Of a DNA stretch of 5,620 bases, positions 1 to 5,489 are shown piece after piece; within the stretch, counting starts at the first letter, position 1; every line of letters begins with the position of its first letter. Made by a program: the position numbers and the translations under genes. The stretch is from JBDUDR01 sp040002845 (GTDB taxonomy: Bacteria; Actinomycetota; Actinomycetes; Propionibacteriales; Nocardioidaceae). Under the pieces are notes generated by a model. It was not told the origin of the DNA. It made no database searches and saw only the letters and a program-made list of their open reading frames with translations. Where the stretch lies: assembly GCA_040002845.1 (NCBI GenBank), contig JBDUDR010000160.1, forward strand, positions 1 to 5,620, given 5' to 3'.

Positions 1-830
1 ACATGCTGCGGGTGCCTGGCAGCTCGCAGGACCTGTTCCGGATCAAGAGCGCCGGCGGCGACGTGCGCGTCGTCTACTCGCCGCTGGATGCGCTCAACCT
101 GGCGCGGGAGAACCCCGACCGGGAGGTGGTGTTCTTCGGCATCGGCTTCGAGACCACCGCGCCCGCGAACGCGATGACCGTGTACCAGGCACAGCGACTC
201 GGTGTAAAGAACTTCTCGCTGCTCGTGTCGCACGTGCTCGTACCCCCCGCGGTCGCCGCCATCATGGAGTCGCCGACGTGCCGAGTCCAGGCGTTCCTCG
301 CGGCCGGCCACGTCTGCTGCGTCATGGGCACCCACGAGTATCCGCCGCTGGCTGAGAAGTACCACGTGCCGATCGTCGTCACAGGCTTCGAGCCACTCGA
401 CATCCTCGAGGGCATCCGCAGGACGGTGATCCAGCTGGAGGAGGGCCGGTACGAGCTGGAGAACGCGTACCCACGCGCGGTGTCCCCGGACGGTAACAAG
501 ATCGCGAAGCAGATGCTGGAGGACGTCTTCGAGGTCACAGACCGCAGTTGGCGCGGCATCGGCATGATCCCGAAGAGCGGGTGGAAACTTTCAGAGAAGT
601 ACGCCGAGTTCGACGCTGAGCGTCGCTTCGAGGTCACCGAAATGCACACCGACGAGTCATCATTGTGTCGCTCCGGCGAGGTGCTGCAAGGCCTCATCAA
701 GCCGCACGAGTGCGCCGCGTTCGGAAAGGAGTGCACGCCGCGCAACCCGCTCGGCGCGACGATGGTGTCGTCCGAGGGCGCTTGTGCCGCCTACTACCTT
801 TACCGTCGCCTCGAGCTGGTAGACGCCTGA
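1..830 (+). CDS. hypD: HypD, [NiFe]-hydrogenase maturation factor (5'-truncated by window edge)
   Basis: HypD is a [4Fe-4S] protein that works with HypC and HypE as the scaffold on which the Fe(CN)2CO group of [NiFe] hydrogenases is assembled in the cytoplasm. The window holds the last 275 residues. The family is about 370 residues long, so roughly 100 are missing, including the N-terminal catalytic cysteines. The frame opens with MLRVPG, and the two bases before the ATG (ac) fit the last two of an Asp codon in the family motif GDMLRVPG, so this ATG is internal and not a start. Visible motifs, numbered from that Met: GIGFETTAP (46-54), GHVCCVMGTHEY (102-113), VTGFEPLDIL (126-135). C-terminal cysteines lie at 222, 237, 244 and 261, the CX14CX6CX16C spacing expected for the iron-sulfur cluster. 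The stop lies 2 nt before hypE, so the two are cotranscribed. No sign of decay is seen. Confidence 0.96.
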   Translation, partial: MLRVPGSSQDLFRIKSAGGDVRVVYSPLDALNLARENPDREVVFFGIGFETTAPANAMTVYQAQRLGVKNFSLLVSHVLVPPAVAAIMESPTCRVQAFLAAGHVCCVMGTHEYPPLAEKYHVPIVVTGFEPLDILEGIRRTVIQLEEGRYELENAYPRAVSPDGNKIAKQMLEDVFEVTDRSWRGIGMIPKSGWKLSEKYAEFDAERRFEVTEMHTDESSLCRSGEVLQGLIKPHECAAFGKECTPRNPLGATMVSSEGACAAYYLYRRLELVDA

Positions 831-832
831 CC

Positions 833-1903
833 ATGACCGAACCCGGAACCGGCCTGGAGTTCGAGTCGTGGGTGTGTCCGGTGCCGCTGCGTGACTCACC
901 GAACATCGTGATGGGTCACGGCGGCGGCGGGGCCCTGTCGGCCGAGCTGATCGAGCACCTCTTCCTGCCCGCGTTCGGGTCGGCCGCCGAAGCGGCGGAG
1001 ATGGGCGACTCGGCGGTCGTACGTGTCGGTACGAACCGGCTGGCGTTCTCCACCGACTCGTACGTCGTGAAGCCGATGTTCTTCCCAGGTGGCTCGATCG
1101 GCGATTTGGCGGTCAACGGAACGGTCAACGACCTGGCCATGGCCGGGGCGCGCCCGATGTTCTTGTCGACCGCGTTCATCATCCAAGAGGGCACTCCGCT
1201 CGCCGAGCTCGGCCGGGTCGCGGAGGCGCTGGGTGCCGCTGCGCGCAAGGCGGGCGTCAAGCTGGTCACGGGCGACACCAAGGTCGTCGACAGCGGCAGC
1301 GGTGACGGTGTGTTCGTCAATACCGCCGGCGTCGGGCTGGTCGACGACGGCGTGGACATCCGACCCGATCGCGCCACCGTCGGCGACGTCGTCATCGTCA
1401 GCGGCGACATCGGGGTGCATGGCGTTGCCGTCATGAGCTGTCGTGAAGGGCTCGAGTTCGGCACGACTGTCGAGTCGGACTCCGCGCCCCTGCACGGCCT
1501 CGTCGCCGACATGCTCGCGACCGGTGCCGATGTCCACGTACTCCGCGACCCGACCCGTGGTGGCGTCGCCGCGTCGCTCAACGAGATCGCCAAGGCGTCG
1601 AAGGTGGGTGTCACGCTCACCGAGTCCGATCTCCCGATCCCGCAGACGGTTAGGGACGCATGCGGCCTGCTTGGACTGGACCCGCTCTATGTGGCGAATG
1701 AGGGCAAGCTGCTGGCAATGGTCGATCCGGCTGAAGCGGACCGGGTGCTCGATGCGATGTGGGCCCATGAGCATGGCGCGGCAGCGCGCGTCATCGGGAC
1801 CTGCGTCGAGGAGCACGCCGGAATGGTGGTGGCGAGAACGGGTCTCGGCGGCACGCGCGTCGTCGATCTCCCGCTGGGCGAGCAACTACCCCGGATCTGC
1901 TGA
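833..1903 (+). CDS. hypE: HypE, carbamoyl dehydratase for hydrogenase cyanide ligands
   Basis: HypE takes a carbamoyl group from HypF on its C-terminal cysteine and dehydrates it with ATP to a thiocyanate, which supplies the CN ligands placed on the HypC-HypD iron. The protein is 356 residues, close to the family's usual length, with a PurM/AIR-synthase-like fold. Motifs: GHGGGG (28-33), DSYVVKP (75-81), NGTVNDLAM (95-103), TGDTKVV (146-152), RDPTRGGVA (238-246), and the C-terminal PRIC with the acceptor Cys356 as last residue, so the enzyme looks intact. The ATG at 833 is preferred because the MTEPG start lies 2 nt after the hypD stop. The frame stays open further upstream, but that extension reads Arg-rich antiframe sequence inside hypD. 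There is no strong Shine-Dalgarno sequence, so coupling to hypD translation is likely. Confidence 0.97.
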   Translation: MTEPGTGLEFESWVCPVPLRDSPNIVMGHGGGGALSAELIEHLFLPAFGSAAEAAEMGDSAVVRVGTNRLAFSTDSYVVKPMFFPGGSIGDLAVNGTVNDLAMAGARPMFLSTAFIIQEGTPLAELGRVAEALGAAARKAGVKLVTGDTKVVDSGSGDGVFVNTAGVGLVDDGVDIRPDRATVGDVVIVSGDIGVHGVAVMSCREGLEFGTTVESDSAPLHGLVADMLATGADVHVLRDPTRGGVAASLNEIAKASKVGVTLTESDLPIPQTVRDACGLLGLDPLYVANEGKLLAMVDPAEADRVLDAMWAHEHGAAARVIGTCVEEHAGMVVARTGLGGTRVVDLPLGEQLPRIC

Positions 1904-2653
1904 GTGGCAGTCTCAGTCTCCGGTCCCGAACTGGTCGCGCGGTACGCGTACCCCCCGAACGACCTCGGTTATTGCGGTCCTGCCGACCCGCGGGGCCTGC
2001 TCGTCGCCGGCACGCCGGAGGCAAATGCGGAGATCGGCCGCCGTGCTCGCGCATTCGAGGGTGCCTGGGTCTATCTGGAGCTGATCGCGGCCGCCACCGG
2101 GATCGCCGACCCGTTGGATGCGCGGGTCGTCGAGGCGTACTGGATCGGCAACGATCTGCTCGACCAGGTCGACCCCGGTTGGTTCCTGGAGTGGTTGCGC
2201 AAGCGCTTCCGCGGCCAGCCCGGAGGTCAATGGGCCTCCGGGATCCCTGACCTCGATGATGCCGTGCGTCCTCACCACAGCTTCCACGTGTTCGCGATCT
2301 ATCCCTGGGTCGGACTGCTGAGCGACGACTCCGATGTGCCGCGGTCCATACTCGACCAGTGCCGCATCAAGAGCGGCACCGTGACGTCAGTTGACGGCGA
2401 ATCGGCCTTTGTGAGCCAACGGCCGCTCACCTGGGACGGTCAGCGGCTCGGGATCGGCCCCGCCGAGGAGCAGACGGTGCGCTGGAGCGAGGCGGGCCGT
2501 TCCCTGCTCGAGGGAGTATCCGTCGGAGATCGGGTCTCCATCCACTGGGACTGGATATGCGACGTGCTCTCACCCGCCCAGGTCGATGCGATCGAGTCAT
2601 CGACCGCTCGCCAACTCGAGGTGAGCAACCACCAGCTCTCGCTGCGCACCTGA
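1904..2653 (+). CDS. DUF6390-like protein in hydrogenase maturation operon
   Basis: This is a 249-residue cytoplasmic protein of unknown function, with no signal peptide or membrane segment visible. I tentatively recognise it as the DUF6390 family, which I recall from actinobacterial hydrogenase/hyp clusters. That is memory of the motifs, not a search. Distinctive stretches: RYAYPPNDLGYCGP (13-26), VVEAYWIGNDLL (75-86), HHSFHVFAIYPW (124-135), and VSIHWDWICDVLS (211-223). The cluster of His124, His125 and His128, with further aromatic and Cys residues, could bind a metal or a hydrogenase maturation intermediate, but this is inference. The GTG start at 1904 directly abuts the hypE TGA with zero spacing, so translation is probably coupled to hypE and the gene is part of the hyp operon. 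An accessory role in hydrogenase maturation or assembly is plausible from context only. Confidence 0.88.
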   Translation: MAVSVSGPELVARYAYPPNDLGYCGPADPRGLLVAGTPEANAEIGRRARAFEGAWVYLELIAAATGIADPLDARVVEAYWIGNDLLDQVDPGWFLEWLRKRFRGQPGGQWASGIPDLDDAVRPHHSFHVFAIYPWVGLLSDDSDVPRSILDQCRIKSGTVTSVDGESAFVSQRPLTWDGQRLGIGPAEEQTVRWSEAGRSLLEGVSVGDRVSIHWDWICDVLSPAQVDAIESSTARQLEVSNHQLSLRT

Positions 2654-2655
2654 AA

Positions 2656-2699
2656 CGGGCCGGGTCGCGTCGGAATGCTCAGGCCGACGACCTGGCCCG
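2656..2699. terminator. Strong hairpin after the hyp operon, probable bidirectional terminator
   Basis: The arms 2656-2673 and 2684-2699 pair as follows: CGGGCC with GGCCCG, a G-T wobble, GGTCG with CGACC, a 2-nt bulge, then TCGG with CCGA. This gives 16 paired positions around a 10-nt loop. It begins 2 nt after the stop at 2653 and lies between two convergent genes, where a terminator is expected. No T-tract follows on either strand, which is common for GC-rich actinobacterial terminators but lowers certainty. Confidence 0.6.
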
Positions 2700-2763
2700 C
2701 TCACGAGGCACCGGGGAAGAGGAGGTCAAACCTTGCCGATGCCCGGCGCGTGCGTAATCCGCG

Positions 2764-3315
2764 CTATGGCGTGTAGACCCTGTAGAGGATCGTGTAAATG
2801 CTGCGGTCTGCGCCGTTGTTCGTGAATAGGAACGTCTGCACGGTGTGGTTGCCGGCCGAGAGACCCGTCTGTGTCTGCACGAACGAGCCGGCGCCGAAGA
2901 ACCCGTTGGGCACGTAGCCAAGGAACGGGCAGCTGGGCTGGGTCATGTAGGCGCCGTCGACCTGCGTGCAGATGGCCCAAGCGTTGTTCGCCGTTGATCC
3001 CCTGACCTGCACGTTCTGGTCTGCTTCGAAGGTGCAGGTTGTTGTTCCCGGACAGTGCAGCGTCGTGACGCCGTCGATCGGCTGAAAACCACTGGGGACC
3101 GCGACGATCCCGCCGCCCTGCGACCGAGCCGTGACCTTGAGCACGCGCTGCTTTACGACGGCATTTGGCGTAACGGTTGTCGAGTGGGAACTCGACGCCG
3201 TGGGGCTGGATGGGGATCCGGAACTGTGATGCGCGGCGAAGGCCTGGGTGGCACCGCCTGTCATCAGCGCTGCCACGAGGCCGACCGGAATGGCCCACTT
3301 TTTCACTTTATGCAT
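2764..3315 (-). CDS. Exported protein of unknown function with a four-cysteine domain
   Basis: The product is 183 residues and is not a family I recognise. It has a Sec-type signal peptide: a basic n-region (MHKVKK), a hydrophobic core (about residues 8-20), and a likely cleavage site after AFA at residue 27. A Ser/Thr/Pro-rich low-complexity linker (about 30-50) follows, then a compact domain rich in Gly, Thr, Asn and aromatic residues with cysteines at 88, 94, 116 and 129, which could form two disulfides. The C-terminal part, with alternating hydrophobic and polar residues (HTVQTFLFT, SIYTILYRVY), looks like beta strands. The ATG at 3315 is chosen because GGGAG lies 6 nt upstream. A TTG start four codons earlier would include this ribosome binding site in the gene. 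It is convergent with the hyp operon and divergent from the NTF2-like gene. An extracellular or cell-wall location is likely, the role unknown. Confidence 0.82.
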   Translation of the reverse strand: MHKVKKWAIPVGLVAALMTGGATQAFAAHHSSGSPSSPTASSSHSTTVTPNAVVKQRVLKVTARSQGGGIVAVPSGFQPIDGVTTLHCPGTTTCTFEADQNVQVRGSTANNAWAICTQVDGAYMTQPSCPFLGYVPNGFFGAGSFVQTQTGLSAGNHTVQTFLFTNNGADRSIYTILYRVYTP

Positions 3316-3330
3316 ACTGACTCCCAACTT

Positions 3331-3364
3331 TGACGGCCTGTAGCCGTTCCGTCACACTTTGTGT
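3331..3364. promoter_or_regulatory. Nested inverted repeats in the leader of the exported-protein gene
   Basis: Three small inverted repeats crowd this stretch. TGACGG (3331-3336) faces CCGTCA (3349-3354) across 12 nt. Inside and overlapping is ACGGC-CTGTA-GCCGT (3333-3347). Next to them is ACAC-TTT-GTGT (3354-3364). They lie 16 to 49 nt upstream of the ATG at 3315 on the minus strand, in the spacer between divergent genes. They could be operators or a leader hairpin. No clear -35/-10 pair can be assigned for either neighbour in the 3316-3494 spacer. Confidence 0.35.
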
Positions 3365-3494
3365 CCGTTTATGCATGGTAGTGGCGTGTCGTGGTCTTGG
3401 CTTGGGAATCCTGACGCTGAACCTTGGTTCCTCTGGCTACCGATCCGCGTCCCCCAGCACGAGCTGGAGGGCCTCGTGGGAGTAGAAAGGTGCA

Positions 3495-3860
3495 ATGACC
3501 GATTCTGACCGTGTGGCCAGCTGGATCGTCGGCTACGTCCGGGCGTGGAACACCAACGAACCGGACGACATCCGCGCTCTTTTCACTCCCGACGCGGAGT
3601 ACTACACAGAGCCGTATCGCCCCCCTTGGCGCGGACTCGACCAGATTGTCAAGGCATGGCTGGAGCACCGGGACGAGCCCGGCGAAACCACGTTCGACTG
3701 GCACCCGATCGCCGTCACAGACGACGTGGCGATCATCGAGGGCACGACCACCTACCCAGGCCAGACCTACAGCAACCTGTGGGTGATCCGCCTCGACGAC
3801 GACGGGCGGTGCCGGCAGTTCACCGAGTGGTGGATGGAACACCCCATCTCGCCGGCCTGA
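3495..3860 (+). CDS. NTF2-like / SnoaL-like domain protein
   Basis: The product is 121 residues, the usual length for a single cone-shaped NTF2-like domain. The N-terminal helix and motif YVRAWNTNEPDDIRALFTPDAEYYTEPY (14-41) is typical: a helix ending in a short turn, then the 'LFTPDAEYY' strand. PWRGLDQI (44-51), strands around VAIIEGTTTYPG (79-90), YSNLWVIRLDDDGRCRQFTEWWMEHP (92-117) complete the fold. Members of this superfamily include isomerases, cyclases and small-ligand binders as well as proteins of unknown role, so no reaction can be given. The start ATG at 3495 follows GAAAGG with a short 4-nt gap. It is divergent from the exported-protein gene and convergent with the aquaporin gene. 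There is no signal peptide. The last 41 nt are overlapped antisense by the open frame that continues past the aquaporin stop. Confidence 0.87.
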   Translation: MTDSDRVASWIVGYVRAWNTNEPDDIRALFTPDAEYYTEPYRPPWRGLDQIVKAWLEHRDEPGETTFDWHPIAVTDDVAIIEGTTTYPGQTYSNLWVIRLDDDGRCRQFTEWWMEHPISPA

Positions 3861-3990
3861 GAGGCCAGCGCCGCTGGGCTGGCAGTGACGCAGAGTCGGG
3901 ATACAGAAGGCGGATGAGCACGAGGCCGATGGCTCCGCCGATGAGCTGCATGAGAGTGAACATCGCAACGGATGACGGTGCGATGCCAGC
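3820..3990 (-). pseudogene. In-frame remnant encoding the aquaporin's sixth transmembrane helix
   Basis: On the minus strand, directly after the TAG at 3991-3993 and in the same frame, the sequence reads AGIAPSSVAMFTLMQLIGG followed by AIGLVLIRLLYPD. This is the usual ending of bacterial MIP channels: a loop and then the last hydrophobic helix. The family-like part covers about 32 codons (3895-3990). The frame then runs on through an Arg/Pro-rich tail without family character to a TGA at 3820-3822, inside the 3' end of the convergent NTF2-like gene. No start codon or ribosome binding site suggests independent translation. It is best read as the detached C-terminus of the aquaporin gene. Confidence 0.8.
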
Positions 3991-4551
3991 CTAGGTGTCG
4001 GAGAACATTCGCGCCACCGTGACGGCTGGGTTCGCAAAGCTTGTCGAACTTGTGAACCAGTATGCGGCGGTGATGTAGCCACCAACGGCGACGGCAACGA
4101 AGTCACGGCGGCCCGAGCGGACGGCGCCGAAGATGACCATGAGGAGCCCGAGCGTTGCGACCACTTCGCCCAACCAAAGACCGCCCGCGGACCGATCGCG
4201 GGTCGCGATCGAGATGGCGTCGAGGTCGAACATGAGATTGGCGACCACTGCGCCGATGAAGCCGCCGACCAGCTGGGCACCGATCAGCGTGACGGCATCG
4301 GCTGTGGTCAGGGCTCCCAGTGCTCGCTCGACGAGCGTGACGACGGGGTTGAATGCCGCTGAGACTGGCTGCAAGGCGATGATGAGGGCGACGAGCGCAG
4401 CGCCGGTGACCAGACTGTTCTCCAGGAGTTGCAGCCCAACGTCGTCAGGTGACAGTCGAGCGGCTGCGATTCCCGAGCCGATGACGGCTGCCACCAGAAA
4501 CGCCGTGCCGACGAGCTCCGCGAGCGCCTTGCGAGCAAGCCCGTGGGTCAC
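3991..4551 (-). CDS. Aquaporin (AqpS-like arsenic channel), cut short by an in-frame TAG
   Basis: This is a major intrinsic protein channel encoded next to arsR. In other bacteria such channels (AqpS) let arsenite or methylarsenite leave the cell down its gradient. The 186-residue product contains five hydrophobic helices (about 11-31, 45-63, 84-108, 125-144, 151-168), the first half-helix with NPV (68-70, in place of NPA) and the second with NPA (174-176). The residue after the second NPA is Val177 rather than the usual selectivity-filter Arg. I recall the same substitution in AqpS, which fits an arsenic channel with a wide, uncharged filter. The frame stops at FSDT, before the sixth helix, which is encoded in frame just after the TAG. 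The GTG start overlaps the arsR stop by 4 nt (GTGA), showing translational coupling. A 186-residue product would probably not form a normal channel, so this is either a pseudogene or a readthrough case. Confidence 0.88.
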   Translation of the reverse strand: MTHGLARKALAELVGTAFLVAAVIGSGIAAARLSPDDVGLQLLENSLVTGAALVALIIALQPVSAAFNPVVTLVERALGALTTADAVTLIGAQLVGGFIGAVVANLMFDLDAISIATRDRSAGGLWLGEVVATLGLLMVIFGAVRSGRRDFVAVAVGGYITAAYWFTSSTSFANPAVTVARMFSDT

Positions 4552-4907
4552 GGCGTGACGCCCCCAATCAGTGCGGCGAGGTCGGCCAATGCTTCACTGC
4601 GGATCTTGTAGTAGACCCATACGCCTCGCTTGCTGCGATCCAGGAGCCCGATCTGGTGCAGCACCTTGAGGTGGTGGCTGATCGTCGGCTGGGACAGGTC
4701 GAAGGCCTCGGTCAAGTCGCAGACGCATGCCTCTCCGTCAGCGTGCGATGCCACGAGGGAGAGCAGTCGCAACCGGACGGGATCAGCGAGAGCCTTCAGT
4801 AGGGGAGACACCCGCTCGGCGTGGTCCTTGCTCAGTGGCTCGTACATAAGAAGCGAGCAGCAGGCCACGGTTTGGACCGGAGTCAGCTCAATCTGAGACT
4901 TTGACAC
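4548..4907 (-). CDS. arsR: ArsR-family arsenic-responsive repressor
   Basis: The product is 119 residues, a winged-helix ArsR/SmtB metalloregulator that leaves its operator when trivalent arsenic binds cysteines. The recognition helix region is DLSQPTISHHLKVLHQIGLL (70-89), followed by the wing RSKRGVWVYYKI (91-102). Candidate ligands are the vicinal Cys16-Cys17 near the N-terminus and Cys61/Cys63 in ACVCDL. The Cys-Cys plus downstream Cys arrangement resembles the Corynebacterium glutamicum ArsR type rather than the E. coli CxC-only site. The GTG at 4907 is the start: the next Met (residue 21) would remove the Cys-Cys pair, and an ATG at 4911 is out of frame. There is no clear Shine-Dalgarno sequence; a CATCTATG repeat sits 1 nt upstream, so the mRNA may be leaderless. 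It overlaps the aquaporin gene by 4 nt and is divergent from the ArsI gene. Confidence 0.94.
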   Translation of the reverse strand: MSKSQIELTPVQTVACCSLLMYEPLSKDHAERVSPLLKALADPVRLRLLSLVASHADGEACVCDLTEAFDLSQPTISHHLKVLHQIGLLDRSKRGVWVYYKIRSEALADLAALIGGVTP

Positions 4908-4908
4908 C

Positions 4909-4971
4909 CATCTATGTTGACAGACATCTATGTCTTATGGCAAGGTCACCACTCATAGACAGTCATCTATG
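4909..4971. promoter_or_regulatory. Divergent arsR/arsI control region with three CATCTATG operator-like repeats
   Basis: CATCTATG occurs at 4909-4916, 4925-4932 and 4964-4971. The middle copy is part of a perfect palindrome, AGACAT-CT-ATGTCT (4922-4935). The last copy is faced by an inverted half, CATAGA at 4954-4959, giving CATAGA-N6-TCTATG. The repeats fill the 81-nt spacer between the two divergent genes: the first abuts the arsR start codon and the last lies 4 nt before the ArsI-gene ribosome binding site. A single ArsR could thus repress both directions. ArsR binding is inferred from position and symmetry. A TTGACA at 4917-4922 has no good -10 at 16-18 nt, so promoters are not assigned. 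Confidence 0.7.
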
Positions 4972-4975
4972 TGTT

Positions 4976-4980
4976 GGAGG
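4976..4980 (+). promoter_or_regulatory. Ribosome binding site that sets the ArsI start
   Basis: GGAGG lies 8 nt upstream of the ATG at 4989. It rules out the in-frame GTG at 4971, which is upstream of this site and inside the last CATCTATG repeat. Confidence 0.8.
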
Positions 4981-4988
4981 TTCACGTC

Positions 4989-5450
4989 ATGTCCAGAGTT
5001 CAACTCGCGCTCAACGTCAACGACATCGACGAGGCGGTCGCCTTTTACTCCAAGCTGTTCGGTACCGAACCAGCTAAGCGACGCCCTGGCTACGCCAACT
5101 TCGCCGTTGCCGAGCCAGCACTGAAGCTTGTGCTCCTGGAGAACCCCGGCCAGGGAGGCTCCCTCAACCATCTAGGCGTGGAGGTGCCCGACGTAGACAC
5201 CGTTGACGCCGAGCAAAGCCGCCTGGCTCAGGAGGGCCTTGCCTCGATCGACGAGCGCGGCACCACGTGTTGCTACGCCAAGCAAGACAAGTTCTGGGTG
5301 CAGGGTGCGCCAAACGGTGAGAGCTGGGAGATCTACACGGTCCTCGCCGACAGCCAGACGTTTCATGGCGATGAGTCTGAGGCGGCGCCAGAGTGCTGCG
5401 GCACCGACGCCGAGGCATCGGAGGGGTCGGTCGCGGCCGCCTGCTGCTGA
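4989..5450 (+). CDS. arsI: ArsI/CadI-family C-As lyase (VOC dioxygenase)
   Basis: The product is 153 residues, a glyoxalase/bleomycin-resistance (VOC) fold enzyme. ArsI uses Fe(II) and O2 to break the carbon-arsenic bond of trivalent methyl- and aromatic arsenicals, releasing arsenite. Visible features: MSRVQLALNV start strand with Gln5, a second VOC half with His61 in LNHLGVEVPDV, and Glu114 in SWEIYTV. Together these match the Gln/His/Glu iron site known from Thermomonospora curvata ArsI. The vicinal Cys94-Cys95 in TTCCYAKQDKFWV matches the arsenic-binding pair. The acidic C-terminal tail adds Cys136-Cys137 and Cys152-Cys153. The related cadmium-induced CadI of mycobacteria has the same signature, so the substrate is inferred from the arsR/aquaporin neighbourhood. 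It is divergent from arsR and presumably induced by the same metalloid. Confidence 0.92.
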   Translation: MSRVQLALNVNDIDEAVAFYSKLFGTEPAKRRPGYANFAVAEPALKLVLLENPGQGGSLNHLGVEVPDVDTVDAEQSRLAQEGLASIDERGTTCCYAKQDKFWVQGAPNGESWEIYTVLADSQTFHGDESEAAPECCGTDAEASEGSVAAACC

Positions 5451-5465
5451 CCGGTCACGAGACAC

Positions 5466-5489
5466 CTGAGAGTTTGTTCCCCATCTCAG
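5466..5489. terminator. Weak hairpin between convergent gene ends
   Basis: CTGAGA (5466-5471) pairs with TCTCAG (5484-5489) around a 12-nt loop. It lies 15 nt after the ArsI-gene stop and overlaps the proposed stop of the minus-strand gene at the right edge. The stem is short and lacks a T-tract, so it is only a candidate. Confidence 0.3.

Noticed and set aside
665..832. Upstream extension of the hypE frame inside hypD
   Set aside because: It translates to an Arg-rich sequence with no HypE similarity. The family N-terminus begins at the ATG at 833.
896..1885. Long minus-strand open frame of 329 residues opposite hypE
   Set aside because: It is rich in Arg and Asp and has no recognisable motif. 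It mirrors the high-GC codons of hypE, which is unmistakable on the plus strand.
3369..4280. Minus-strand open frame of 303 residues crossing the aquaporin 3' half and the NTF2-like gene
   Set aside because: It is in a different frame from the aquaporin, Ser/Arg/Pro-rich in its first half and without family features. It spans two well-supported genes antisense.
4917..4945. Perfect TTGACA -35 box at 4917-4922 for arsI
   Set aside because: At 16-18 nt spacing the -10 position reads GC-rich sequence with no TANNNT, so a promoter cannot be claimed from it.
4930..5124. Plus-strand 64-residue frame starting in the ars spacer
   Set aside because: It overlaps arsI in another frame and has no ribosome binding site or protein-like composition.
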